From Pardosa pseudoannulata (lineage: Eukaryota > Arthropoda > Arachnida > Araneae > Lycosidae): a stretch of DNA of 64,000 nt. Position 1 is the first letter of the stretch, and the number at the start of each line of letters is the position of its first letter. The notes under the pieces were generated by a model. The model had not been told where the DNA came from and did no database searches. It saw only the letters and a list, made by a program, of their open reading frames with translations. Where the stretch lies: contig CM063500.1 in the NCBI GenBank assembly GCA_032207245.1, positions 80,418,786 through 80,482,785 of the forward strand, written 5' to 3'. The translations under genes were made by a program, and so were the position numbers. This document shows, piece by piece, positions 13,001 through 28,000 of this stretch.

Positions 13001-16000
13001 CATAAGAAGTTTTAAGTGCCACTTCAGTAAGCAACTGATTTTGATGATTCTGGACCGAAGAGATAGAAGTGGAACAGCATCAAATACCAATATCAACGTA
13101 CTGGAGGCAATACGTTTGATGAACGATGCATGGGAAAAATGTCACATCAACATGCATCATCAAGTGTTTCCATAAGGCTGGATTGTTATCAAAACAAGAG
13201 CTAATAAGATTAGGATCTACTGTTTAGAGCTAATTCAGAACAACTATGAACATCCACAACAGCAGAAGGATTTGAAACTGAAGACTACCTAATGCCAGCT
13301 TTATAATTTGGTCATTGTTCAACCAAGATAACTTGAACTTGTTGGATAGTTTTTAAGATCGAAGGAAGCAAATTTTTTTTAAAATAAGGTTCAACATTAC
13401 AGATGCCATTCTATTAGCTTTAGGTGTAGCATAATTTCATGTGCTGAACAAATTGGAAATTGATAGTAGAACTTAGGTCAGAATTTTGTGACTGTGACAT
13501 ACCCAGTGTTGCAAGAGCATTTTAACATAGGGTGACATTTATATTGATCCAACCTTTCTTCTACACATTACAGTAATAATTTTTCACATCTTATTTTTAT
13601 AAAACAAATATTTACATACATTATCTGCCTGAATGAATGACTGAAGCTTTTCAACTATTTTATCTTCAAACTGAACTTGAAGAACCTTTTCAGGGGCTTC
13701 CTTGAGGGCAACCATCAATGCTAAGCTTCTTCCATGCAACAAATTGCAGAATGGTAAATCATTGTCTAAAATAAGTTTATAATCTGTGTTGAAACAAAAT
13801 TCTAATATTTCTCTGAATTTTAAAAATTATCAAAACAGATATACTTGTTATAATAAAAACTTTAAAAGAATAGCTTTAAACAAAGGTAATTATTTTAAAC
13901 CGTGAAACAGCAAAAAGAAAAAATTAAAAAAAAAAGAAAAAAAGAGAAAAAATGATTTAAGAAAAAAAAAATTCAATAGCATACCTTAACACATACTACA
14001 ATTATATAGTACATATATATATTAAAAATATTACAGTACCTAAATTATTAACTTTTTATATGTTTCTTAAGCACATAACTATTTTAAAAGCAGTATAAAC
14101 ACTTTTGCAAAGTACTATAAGGGTACAAAAAACAAACACAAAAGTTTTACTACACTTATAAAGAAAGGCATATACTAAACATTATTAATCTCCTAAAGCT
14201 ATACAAGTGATTATCAGCCAAGGCTATCTCAGTTAATTTAAACACTCACGATCCCTAAGAATAAGTAAAAAAATAATTGAATAAATGATTACTGTGAATA
14301 AATCAAATATTTCATATTATTTAACTATATAATATTTATCAATTGAAAATTTATTCTTTGGTTAATTTTCATTTTACTATAAAAGTTCTATACCCAATAT
14401 TCTATCAACATGTTTTGTTATGAAAAGACAAATTTCATGCAGACAAAAACGGTTCTTAAACAAAAGAATATTATAAGTTTTAATTATGGGAAACTAACTC
14501 TCAAAATGCAAGTTCAATTAGCCAAGTTATTGGTAATCACCTCCGACTGTTGTCATTAGACAAATAATATTAATTTTTATGTATTTATACAGCAATTATT
14601 CTGTCATATAAATAAAGGAATATTTATGTGGGTCTGTCTGATAACACAATTGTGCATAAATAGTGAGAGCTATTTGCATGAGATTTGGTACAAGGATTCC
14701 TCAAAACAACAAACAAAACTTCTCAAAGCCCTTTTTTCTTTAAATAAAATTCAAATTAGTCTTTTGTTTATTTTATTTTAAAATAATTTTTAATGAGTTT
14801 TTCACATTATAGCTATTTAAATCCCTATACCTGTACCAATTGGTATCAAATTTGATACACAGTTCAGTAAGATCAAAGAGTACACTAGAATTGATTTGAT
14901 TTGATTTTAAGTAGATCTTTTTGAGATATTGACGTTAAACTGAAAAATATCTTTTAAGTTTTTGCATGTTTTGATGTCAACTCAATAATATTGATTTTTG
15001 AGTTCCCATGAATTTGAGAGAAAAGCCTTTTATTGATACAATTATCACCAATATTTGGTAATCTGTGTAAGATCTATATATACAAAATCCTTTTTGTGTA
15101 TGAATGTTTTTAATTTTGCATTTCTAAACAAATTATCTGATCTTGACAAACTTTCTTAATCTTGATGCATTATGGCCTGTTTTGTAAATATTACTTTTAG
15201 AATAGCCACTTTCTTACTAATTTAAAATATTTTGCTTTTTCTTTTATTAACAAGCTATACTAATTAAAATAAAATTAAAGTAACTTAATTCAATTGATAA
15301 CATTTAAAATGGGATTTTAGATAGTAAATTTTTATTTACTATATTCATTTGATTTTTTACCATTTTATCAATTTTATTTTAGCCCATTTCTTCAAGTTTA
15401 AATTCAGTTATGCCATTTTTTAATCCAAATTTTAGACACTAACCTTATTTTATTTCACAGTTAGCATCTTGAAAAATGTTTAACATTTATGTAATGTGAG
15501 TAATAACTTTATATATAGATACATGTTTCCTTTAAATGATCTGACAAAAACTTAAATGCTTTTCTGTTAGCATAAAAATTGTCAAATATTGCTATGTATT
15601 TCTGTTATTTTTTTAAATACATTTTTCAAGTTTATAATAAAATAAAACTTAAATGAATGTGTTATTCATTTTATGATAAGCTCTTTTATTTTGAAAATGG
15701 TTCATATGGTTAGTGTAATATGATCTGAAAATTGGTTTCAACTTTGAAATAAATATAATTTTGAGACTGAAATCTTATAAACCCAGACTGAAGGTTGGGT
15801 GTGAAGCGACTCAACTGAGCATATCGTAAAAAGTTTTTTAAATGTTTATCTCTTTACCATATTTTTAAAGTACTCAAACAAATAGTGTGATGCAAGTACT
15901 AGCTGACTGACTGACTAGGCTAGCTCGCTGTATTTCCTTTTCATTTATTAATTTAATTTCCTTTTTTAGGCATTACATTTGTTTTTTCACATGTATATTC

Positions 16001-19000
16001 TTTTGCACAAGCTCAAACATTCCAAGATGATTTCTTAATTGTTGTATTGTGTTAGACATTTCAAGATGATCAGTGAAAAAAATTGAGATTACTAAAAAAA
16101 AAAAATTTTTTTTCAAATGGTGAAAACTTATCTACAAAATGTGAAGAAAATGTTCCATAAATTTTATAGAGTTTGATCTACTTTTTATGACTTTATAAGT
16201 GAATGACAGTTGTTCCTCAAACTTTGTTAGGAGTTCTAGGTGAAGTTAAAAGGGAAAACAGAAAGTGTATTTCAATGACTCTTAGATTTTGAAAATTTAT
16301 TCAATTTATTTTATTCGCAAATTTTTTAACTGAGAGAGGCAGTTGGACATCATTATGAAAAACTCGATGCAGAATTGTATGCAATTTGTATGGCTATTAG
16401 AGTGATTGAAAATACAGATAAAGAAAAAATTGTTTTGTTTGTGCCATTGTTCTATGGCTGCCATTCATACAATAACTAATTATACTTGGGTACTTAATCT
16501 CATTGAATTCGAGTGTAAAAAGCAAATTAGTTCCTTCATTGAATCAGGGAAGGGGGTAATTCTGCAATCGATCCCTAGCCACTGTGATGTGCCTGGGAAT
16601 GAGCATGTGGATGCTAAAGAGGGCTGTTTTCTGCACCAACCCATAACTTGTGCACCTTTAAGAAATGTTAAGCAGGCCATAAATGAACATGTTTGTAAGG
16701 CTTGACTATGCCATTATAGGGATACTGTTTCCGGAAAAAAAATGCATGGAGATCACCTTTTTTCTTGTCCTGCCCTACAGGATGTTATTTCTTTGGGTTC
16801 CTTTTCGATTCTCCCATCTAATGGGGCAATTTCTTGTCTGTATTGGACTGAAAGGCGTTGTATGTTCAAAAGAGTTCAGACGGGCGTAATATATATATGA
16901 TTTTGAAAAAGAGAGAAAAGATAAAGAGAAATAAAGGTAAGGCTCAACACTACAACATTGCAGCTGCCTAGCCTAGTATAATCAGCAGAAGATTGTGCGA
17001 TATATGAAATTGAGAACTCAGGCCCTAAAGATGGCTGATTACTTCTACCACTGCAAACAGGCATAAATAGCTCCATTAAAAAAAATCCTTTGCAATGGCA
17101 TGTTAAATTATTTAATCTATTTTTTTTGTTTTATAAATATTTTTTTATTAGTCAACCAATTTTAAAACTTTACGGTACTTAGTCAGGAATACTTTTATAT
17201 AAATTGTGGAAGTAATTAAATTTTAAAATGGCTTGCTTTAATCTAGATTTGATTTTTGTCACTGATTGTGCAGTGTATTCTTCCTTTATGATTATTCCTG
17301 ATTTTTGTGGTTGAAGGGATCAATTAAGTTCTTAAATATAATATACTACAATGATCACTTTGTGGAATCAACACTATAATCATCCTTTCTTCAGTAATTA
17401 CATTATTCAACAAATTAAATATAATTACAAATACATATAAACAGAATCAAATTTACCTAAAAAGTTTTTTGTTACTATTCTGTCAGTTTCATGCTGGGGG
17501 AAAGGTCCACACATAGTTCCTAAGCAAGCAGCAGCAGCTATTCTAACCGATTCCTTATCACTTGAAATGAAGGAACTAACAAGGGCAATAAGTCTATTAC
17601 GTGGATTTTCAGGTACTTCAACACAAGCATGTTTAAGGACATACCGTAAAAGATGCAATCCTTTTACTCTAAAAACATTAAAAAAAAATTATTTAAATAT
17701 ATATATATATATATATATATATTTGAGAAAGAAAGAGATAATAAACTATACTTACTGCACAAATGGTCGATCTTTAATATCATAAAATATGTGCTCATAT
17801 AATTCATCTAGTTTATCATAAAAACGAACTAAGTAACTCAATGCAGTAACACTCCTGAGATATAAAAATTTATTACTATTGTTTACTGTCTGTAAGAGTA
17901 TGCACATAAGCTCTGGATAGTATGTATTTAGTAGTTTACCAACCTACAAAATATAAGAAAAAAAAATCAATTTAAAAATGCAATTGCTATTTAAACCTTT
18001 GACCACTAAAACATATAGTAAGATTTAAAATATTTCTGGCTTAAAATATATTTAATATCATACAAAAACTCAACATTATACGTCCCTGGCTTAGAACAAA
18101 AGAACAGTTGTGCTCAGTTAATCTGAGTTACCCAGATGATCTTATACATTTACCTGCTAAAACTCATTGTTCATTTGAATGTTTCAGTGTAAACATGCCT
18201 TTAGCTAAATGTGATTGATTGGTCAGGATTATATTACAAATAAATCCTTTTCAGAGCTCATAATTTATACACATAAAAAATTAAATTTGGAAAGCTGGAA
18301 CAAATATGTCTCACTAGTATTTTCATTAAGGTCTATGTGTTTCAGGTGACAATTTAAAAACTACAAAAAACAATCTCAATTAAAAGTCTATTAGGTTTGG
18401 TTTGGAGCACTATTGTCTACTTTTTGCAGCACAAGGGCTAATGAGACCAGGACCTACTTCTTAAAGCCAATTCCGAATGGCTACGAACATCCATGCCACT
18501 GTGGAATTTGGCCATCACTCAGCTAAAAGTCTTTTAAGATCTATTAATTTCATTAAAACAGTAGACAGGGTTAAATTTTGAATTTGTAGTCAAAAAGTTA
18601 AAATATATTTTAAAAACTTGATAAAAAAACATGACAATTTTAAAAATGACAAAAATTAAAAATATTTGAAAAAAAAAAAAATAAGAATAAAAAAGATATA
18701 ATATTAGAGACAAGTCTCCTTTCTTGGCTATTAAATACTTCAAAACTCATTTTGAAAGCTATAAAATTCCTTAAATTAATTTATAGTTTTAACAATTAAA
18801 AGCATAAACTGAAAAAAATATTTTAAAAGCACAATTTGAAATAAAAAAAGTTAAATAAGAATTATTATTCCATATTATGTTCAAGAACTTTTAAATAAAA
18901 ATATGATGTGCTTTGTCATTATAAAAACTTAAATTTTTTTAGGATACATACTCTCAGTAATATCACGTCATTTTATAAATATATATAAAAAATTCTGTCA

Positions 19001-22000
19001 TATATTAAAAATTTATCCTAAATAAACAAATAAATTATCTTCCAGATTTTAATTAAAAAGATTAAATAAAACAAAACTTCTATCCAAAGTATGTAATTAC
19101 TTCCATTTCTCTGAAATAAAATCATTAACTTCCAATTTTTCCCCATTGTGGCTCTCATAAGATCTTGGTGATCCATTCAGACTAAACACTGTTGGGGCTA
19201 CTTTTTACTGACCACTTGGCCTTTGCTTAGCAAACAAAAACATTATGGTTCAAATAATTCCCATGAGAAATTGCACAATTTTGCTCATGGGTGATATTAT
19301 ATAATGGGACTTCAGTAGCAGAAATGTAATGAAGGATTAAGACTACAAAAATTTGCCAAGTCTAGCTCCAGTAACAAACGTGGGCTGATTAATTTTTCAC
19401 AAATTACGTCTAAAATTTAGGTGTTTCACATACCCAAATTCTTCAATATTAGTAGAATATGTAAAAATCCCTGTTCCTCAGTGTAAGTAGTAAAGAATAA
19501 AATTTTTTTAAGCAACCATTAGCTAATTATTTAATTTCATTAACTTTAGTCACTGCTTGATGAAATATTTTTTTTCACAAACACACAGCAGATGGGTCAT
19601 TTTAATTCTTTAACCTCAATATATTTATATAATATTAGTTATGATACAAAATTTTTACAAGAGTTGAAAATTAAAAACAATACCTTAGATATAAGATGTG
19701 CAAGAGTTTCCACAATTACTCCTTGAGTTTGATAGTAACAAGTATAAGATTTATACCTTTTAATATTACAGATAAGAACATTAGTTATTTTACAAATATA
19801 AGGCTTTAAAGCCTCCACAGCAGAGAAGACAATCACTTGTTGAAGAGCTTTAGCTGCATACTTTTTATCTCTCATAGTACCTTTAAAAATTGCCTGTTCA
19901 TATACTGAAAGTATTGATGAAACACCCTAAGGAAAATTAATAAAATTAAGATTATAAAATTAGATATCTTCTAATTCTGCAACAGGCAAATTATTCATAT
20001 TTAAAACAAATTATAGATAGTCTTCTCCAAAATCAATTTTAAATATTGTGATGAGATGGAAATTTTTTCAAAGCACAGTTTATTAAATTAAAATTTGTCA
20101 AACATTTGACAACACTTAAAATCAATAGACTAAAAAAAATTAAATGTCAAGAATAAAATCACATTCATAAGCTACAATTCAAACAGTTATAGAAAGAATG
20201 TCAAACTTTTACAAAAATTTAGGATTAAATTACAAAAACAGTTTTTTAAGAAGTAATAATAAACACTTAGATTGAAATTATTAAATAACTTCCTGAAAAT
20301 GTAAGAAATGTTATTGTCTAAGAAAATGTAAATGACATTTTTTATATAAAAATGGATAAATTATGAATTAGTCTAATTAGAAAAACTTAAGAAATTTTTT
20401 ACTTTTTTGGTGGCATTTTAAGTATTAAAAAGCAAGGATAGTAGTGTAACAAAATTTTAGGACACTGCCAAAGAAATAAACAATTTTTTGGCAATATAGA
20501 AAAAATGCCGAATTATCATTTTATAGGGATAATTAAAAACATACAATACATACATATAAATAAAATAAAAATTCAAAAGTATTATAGAAAACTTTAATAT
20601 TAAATCTTGGATTGAATAATTATTTAACAGAGATTTAGTCTTTGGACAAAGCTTTATGATGAATTTCAATACACATAGCAGGAATCCCCACTCTTACCAA
20701 ATGTAAAGCTTTAAAGCAATTAAAGTTTTCAATAGATACAATAATGAAACCCAGCGGTGTTGGGATAGCACTTTGCGCTCCCAGGACACAGGTCCGAGGT
20801 TTGATCCCTGGGCTGGGCAAGGTTGACTCAGCCTTTCATCCCTTCAGTGGGTCGATGAACTGAGGACCAAGTGTGCTTGGGAACTAAACACTGGGGGTTC
20901 TGTGTAAGATTGACTTGGGGGTTCTGTGTAACATATGCTTCGCACCCCAGGGTCCTTGGTCACGTAAACAGAGATTGCACCGTAAACCCTGGCCGCCTAA
21001 GGGCTGTTGCACCAAAGAGTTTAGTTTTTAGATACAATAATGCAAATCAATGGTTACAAATTGCTGATGTTTGTCACTGTTTACATCTGGTTGATAAACC
21101 ATTGTAATTTGGAGAGATACTTCATGAATATTTTTTCCAAATTTCTTAAATTACACCAGTAATAAAACATATCTCAAAAATTTGCTAATTTTTGATGTTG
21201 CAAAAGCTGGATCTCTAAGGGGCAGATGGGTTATTTATTTTTTTGCTTTTATATAAGTAAAAGGTATAATTTTAGGGTATATACTGATACATTTAAAATT
21301 TGGATGTGCCTAGTGATTTCCCCTTTTTTTCAATTAAAGTAGCCAGATTCCTCTCCAAGTAAAGTGGGTATAATAACTTTCAATTTTTCATGCAACCAGT
21401 TTAAATTGCCATTTAAATGACTGATGCAACTATATGCGATGAAATATTCTAAAAACACTTGAATTAGAATGAAAGAAATGAATGAGATAATTTAACATAC
21501 ATAACAAATATTTTTAAAAAGTTACATTATCTTCGAAAGAAAATAGAAAATGACCTTACCTTTAAAGAAATCGATACTCTTTAAAGCTAATTAATAAAAT
21601 GCAAAATTGCTTTTATAAAACAATAAATTTATAAAAATGATTTTCCTTTAAGTTTTGGTTACATTGAACCTAGAACTATAAATAATTTTATCTTTATTCC
21701 CAAAGTTTGGAAAATTCGAAGATTTTATTCGAATTTTGAAAAGTACAATAATATTTTTCAGAATCAAAGTACAATGACAATTTCATGATTTTCCTTGATG
21801 TGTAGGCAATCTGTAGATAAAAGTCTGAAGGATTTTAGCAAAGTTTCATTACAATGGCTTTTAACCAAAAATTTAAGAAGTGCAACTATTTGACTGACCA
21901 TCAACAAATAAATTTCAGATGTAAAGAATTATATTCAGAGCCTTATTCTCTAAGATTTACAGAACCACATTTTGTAGAAATCACTGCTCCCACAGCTAAT

Positions 22001-25000
22001 AAACTGATAGTTAGAAGACAGTATGTAATTTGCTGTTCAAAAAGAAAGAGAGAAAACATGAATAAAAACCATTTATTTTCCCATGATTGCAATGCTGGAC
22101 TTTTAATGCTTCAAAATATGTCATACAATAGACAGATTTATAAAATAGTTCGGAAAAGTGTAAACTTTTTTTTAAAAAATCTTCATTAAATACAAAGTGA
22201 AGGTTAAGAGAACATGTTTCAAAATTATAAAATTAAAAAATTGTGTAAAAGAATTAAAAGTGATAATACATAAAAAGTTTTAAGTAAGGTGTTTAGGAAT
22301 GCATTCAAAATATGACTATCATCAAAATTTCTGATTGCAAAATTCACCAGCTATGGAATTAAGTAAATTCCAAAAGTATACATACCAGCAATAGGATTTG
22401 AACCCATCACCTTACTATTAGAAGACTATTAGACTGCTCTACCAGCTATGGTACTGTTCACTCATTACCTAAGATTTTCATTAACTAATTTGAAAATTTT
22501 TTCTTAGGTAAAGATTCTCAGGTAAATGTTTACCTACTAAAATCCAATTAATATAAAATATCAAGACTAGGTGCATACAATTGTAGTAATGGATTAAATT
22601 TTACTCTAATTTTAACATTTTTTTTTTTAAGAAAAAGAAAGAATCTTTAGCTACAAATATATATATATATAGTAAAATGATCACCTCAGGATTGCGTAAA
22701 CCAGGCAAAGTTTCTCTTTCATGAAAACAGCACACAGAAAATTTAACTGCCAAAGAGACATCATGAAGAATCTTCATTTGGTCAGAAAATTTCAGCTTCT
22801 AAATAATAAAACCCACAATTTTAGTATCTTTGTAACAATGTTATTGTACATAAAAAATCATTTTTAATACTAAAAATAAAAATTTAAAAAAAATAATATT
22901 TTAATATAAATTTATGAATGTAATAATTGTAAAATTATAGCAGAGAAGTTGCTATTGAGACTAAATGTCTAAATGACTAAATCATTTTTAATACTTTAAA
23001 AATAAAGATCAGAAAAAAAAATTAAATAAAGAAATAATATTTTAATATAAATTTATGAACATAATAATTGTAAAATAATAGCAGAGAAATTGCTATTGAG
23101 TCTAAATGTCAGATTTGATGAAGCTAGAATATAGTAACAAATAAGATAATAAAAATAAAATAATAGGAAAATAGACACAAATTAAGTAAATAAAAATTTG
23201 CAATTTCGTTTTAAGCTTTTTACTTATTTTTTGGGGACTAGTTTGAGTTCATGTTACTTTATTATTTATTGTTATTTTAGAGTATTAAAAAGTCAGCTAT
23301 GCAGTTTTCTTTGTCTATTTTATTTAAATGGCATTGGTTTTTGTTGCTGCTAATGCCACTTGGGCGAGCCAAGCACATGGACCACAGGCCAAACAAATTA
23401 AGGCAAGTGGAATGCCTTTCACTTTGACAATATGGTAAAAGAAAGACTTCACTCAAGTCCTTGTAATTTAGAAGCAGGTACCGAGCAGAAGAACCCCAGG
23501 CTTCACCTGCCATTCCCAGAGGTATTATTTGATAACTTGGAGGACATTGTGATCATAAACATATTTTATGTGCCCCAGTCAACATTAACAAACACGGCAG
23601 ACCTAAAGCCAGCTTGAGCATCAAACTCACAACCCTTCAGTTATGAGATTGTTGTATTTGCTAAGTGACCTATTTTAGATCTATATGACATTTATTTTAT
23701 TTAATAGCCAAATTAAACACATTTCCCACAATCTTTTTAGGGTTCCCACTCTTTTCCCAGAACAAAAATTAAGGACTTTTTAAGGACTTTCTAAGGACCA
23801 AAGCAACTTTTTATAAGGACTTACTTGAAATACACGACACAAACCCTATTACCTGAGGAACATATTTTAATGATTATTATAAATCACACAAGGCATGTTC
23901 AATAAATGCCCTACAATATTTCAGAATTAAGCTTTTAAAAAAATGCTTAAAAACTAATATAAGATAAATCTATTTGATGAAAGCTAATTTTGAAAAATGT
24001 ACATCTAAAGTTTTTTGAGTGATCAAACTAAAAATAAATTGTGAATAAAAACAACAAAGCGGAAATTTCTATAGCTGTACATACTATAAACGTTGGGCAC
24101 AATTTTAATTTTTAATTAGATTTTTTTGTCAATTTTGAGTCTGTAGTATGAAAGAGTAGCAGCATGTTTGAAGGATGAAATTCTTTCTTTTTGTTTCATG
24201 TACTTTTACCTGACAAAGTAAGAAGGAAAAATAAATATGACATATTCACCCAAAGTCTAGTATTCAGTGACGTTCGGCGGGAAAAGTTCGTCTTAAGTAG
24301 AACTAACGTAATTACTAAACGTGCAAAAACTGCAAAAAAATTAAAAATGGTGCAATTTCTGTTAAAATACCGTTTTTGGAGCAGCTGGGCGCAGATATCA
24401 GAAATTGGCGTAGTTTGGCGCAATTGGTGCAGCCGCAACATCCCTGAACTTTGTTATGACACATATAAATGGCAAATATTTCAGAGGAAAAAAAAAAGAC
24501 ATTTGTTGCAACAAATAACTTAAAAGATAAAAGGAAAATTTTAAATTACCTTAATAACAGCATTTACAGCATCCCACAAATATTTCAAAATTTTCTTATC
24601 AACTTCTATATACAAGAAAATGATTCTGTGCAGTAAATGAGGTATAACAGTTAGATTAATCTCTCTATGTACACAGTAAGAAGATAAAAGAACTATAGCA
24701 GCATGTTTAAACAATTGATGACTGGTTTGCAATGCTTGGAGGAAATAACCTACAACAGTTGCACTGTCCAAGTCAGCAGTAACTTCTAATAAAACATTTC
24801 CACAATATGCCAATACCTACAAAAAAAAAAAAGAAATTAAAATTAAACTCTACAGGTGGTTTAGTAGTACTAAATTACTTCTTATTAATTCACAAAATTA
24901 CATGTAATGAAAAATTGCACTGAGTCAATTTTTTTCTTATACCATTAGGTTTATACAGGGTATCTGCCAAAATAAAATTTTTCAAATCCATGACTTTCCC

Positions 25001-28000
25001 TGATTTAGCAGATCATTTCCCATGACTTTAAAAAGCTTTCGTTAAAGTATATATGAATAAAACTTCTGATGTACATACAAATAAAATATATGCTTTTAGA
25101 GAAATTACAGGAATTTTATCATAAAAAAACTATAAACTTACTTTATAAGTGTTAATAAACTCATATACATAAAAATAAATTGTTGTATCTACATACCTAA
25201 GTTTAATCATATAGCAATTTTTCAATCAAAATGTTTCCAATTTGAATTCAGGGTACTTTGGTATTATCGAGGTGACCATGAATAATAGCCAAATATAACC
25301 CTATAATGTTTATATACAATATCCCTAGAGATAAACTTATATTTTGTGCAAAAATCTTAACTAATTTTTATTAAAAAATAATTATTATTATATTAATAAC
25401 ATTTTAATCTACAATTTAAGAAAAAACCAGAATAATATACATTTACCCACCCATTAAGCTTTCTTGCTTTGAGTTTCCTTGGTGAACAAATTTTACTTGG
25501 CAATATGGTCAATAGGATAATACATAAATACCAAACTCAGTAACTTCAGCCAAATGGCAAGTAAAAATAGAATTAAACAATTCAATGCATTTTTTTTTAA
25601 TTGGTAGTTAGCGGATTCATGACTTTCCATGACTTTTACTCATTTTACTTGAAAAATCAAGACTTTCCATGACAAAATTAATCCATTGTCTAAATCCATG
25701 ATTTTCCAGGTGTGCGGAAACCATGTTTATAACTACAAAGATGAACATAATGCTGATCTTGATTTTTAAGATACAAGCTAATATAAAAGGTTAACTACAC
25801 ACTGTAAGGAGAATTTAGCTTTCTTCTGTTACAAATTTAATACAACATTGGTAATTATAACGTTTTTATAGCATGGGCAATTCCATTTTTATACACTTAT
25901 TAATTATCAGCAAATTTTAATCACAAAATCATAACTTTTAACATTGGTCTAACCAATCTGTAGCCCTTAATAATTTCACGTCAAGCACAATTTAAATATT
26001 GTTGCATTTTACAAAGTAGCAACAATGTAGAAATAATATATTATTAAAAGCAATTTATAACTATAAACAAAAATATTATTTTTATAATATAAATTAAACC
26101 AAAGTACATAAACAAAAGAATTTTGAGAAGTGCAAACTACCACCATAAGCAATACAGCTTTTTACTTGTTAGCTAAAGTTCTAGAAATTAATTTAAAACC
26201 ATAAATTAAGAGGTAGAAATTATTTTGGGAAATACTACAGAATAATTTAATTACAGAGTAACAGTGAACTAAATGCATTTTGAAACAACAACAAAAAAAA
26301 AAATTCCTTTTGAAAACAAAGTATATATGTAATTTAAACATTAGTAAACAAATATTCACACAGTTCTAACAACCTCTACGAAAACATTATTTCTTAATCA
26401 TCCAGGATATTTAAGATTAAACAGTATAATAAAAAATATGTACAGATGAAGAGAAAAACATATACATTTGCAATATGGTCTTATACTTGTTTGGGGGAAA
26501 TATGATGCAAAAATCATGAAATCCATATTTTTTTTAGCACTGATACATTATTCAGTAATTACTTCCTCTTACTTATAATGACTATGGATAATCCATAGTA
26601 GTTGAAGAATATATACATACAAAGTTAAAAATTTTCTAAAATTAGAAGTGTAAGTTTTAAATGTAAATTATTTTATTAATCTTTAGACATATCTCTTTAA
26701 AAAATTAGAATAAAATACTTATATACAAATTACATTTAAAGAAAAATTTACATTTATAATTCAAAAAATATTTGTACTAAAGCATAAATTTTAAAGTAAT
26801 TATTTATGTGTTTAGGCTTGTGCTTAACACATTTAAGCTGAACAAGATATATGTATATCAGACTTGACATTTAATGTCATTTCAAAAATTCATAGCACTT
26901 TTGGAAACAATTTCTTTATGTATATCTTTTTATTAAATGACAATTTTACCAGCACTGCAAGTTTGACTGCTTCATCAAAATCCTGTGCTCCTTTTAGATT
27001 TCCTAAGGCAAGTTTAACTCCAGAATCAATATTTGAATAGAAAATTGAATTATAATGTTTAATTATAAACAATTTTAGAAGTTTTTTCTACATGTTTAAA
27101 GTATGACATACTTATATGTAATGCACACAAAATTTAAAATCCAATGAAACATGATTCAAGACACAAACAGTCAGTTTTGGGCAAAATCCTTTTATTTTTT
27201 TCCTTAGATCATCATGAAGCAATAAAAGTGTTTAAGTGTATTATATAAATTGAAGAACTGAAATACTAATTTTTTTTTTAGAAAAGATTTTTTACATTGA
27301 TTTTTATCATGAGAAACTAAGCTTTCAGAAAAACTAATTTTAGATGTTAACACATAAAAATTTTATTTTTTAATAAATTTCAATTGAAATATAGTTAATT
27401 TCAATTTATAACATACTATCTATAATTCTATTATCTAATATAACTATAGTTCTAGTCATATAATTCTATTTATCACCTAATTAAATGTCTAATACTGTAT
27501 ATAATTTATTCCATTGGTTAAATGGTGAAAAGGCAGACTGTGCTTATTAATAAAGGAAGAAAAACACATGCCCACGAAAATCACGGGATGAGCAAATTTT
27601 GCTACATTTGAATTGCCCGTGGAAATCGCAGGACGAGCAGTCAGAGGGTTAAAAGTGAAGAAATAAATTTATAAGGATTCCTCAAACTAAATTTTTGATA
27701 TAATACACAAATATTTCTTGTGTATGTGTGCTTAGTACAGATAACACTGCAATGTCACCTCTAAGCTGCAATATATATATCAACTCACAAGACAAGATTC
27801 GAGTATTGTACTCTCATGTTATCTCTTCCTAAAATAACACTTTATCAATTAAAAAGGGAAAAAAATTAATTTATAATTGAAGAATTGTTTGCACTAATTT
27901 TTTGGTATTACACACACAGACATACAAAGTATGCTAAAAACAATTTTAACACAAATTTTGCAGCTTTTAAAGAAGTATAAAGGATTCATAAATAAATATA

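Larger units (their letters stand above)
19927..22684. other. GCN1-like intron 7
   Basis: A 2.8-kb intron with a SINE family 2 copy (20747-21028), a piggyBac C-terminal relic (21854-22189), one half of a repeat pair (21214-21720) and a tRNA-like segment (22381-22456). Confidence 0.5.
22799..24549. other. GCN1-like intron 6
   Basis: Contains a ~130-bp tandem duplication (22855-23112) and the repeat at 23739-24448. The frames at 23277-23617 lack splice or family support. Confidence 0.5.

Noticed and set aside
24191..24523. 110-residue plus frame
   Set aside because: Lies within the right part of a multi-copy hAT-like repeat and has no domain.
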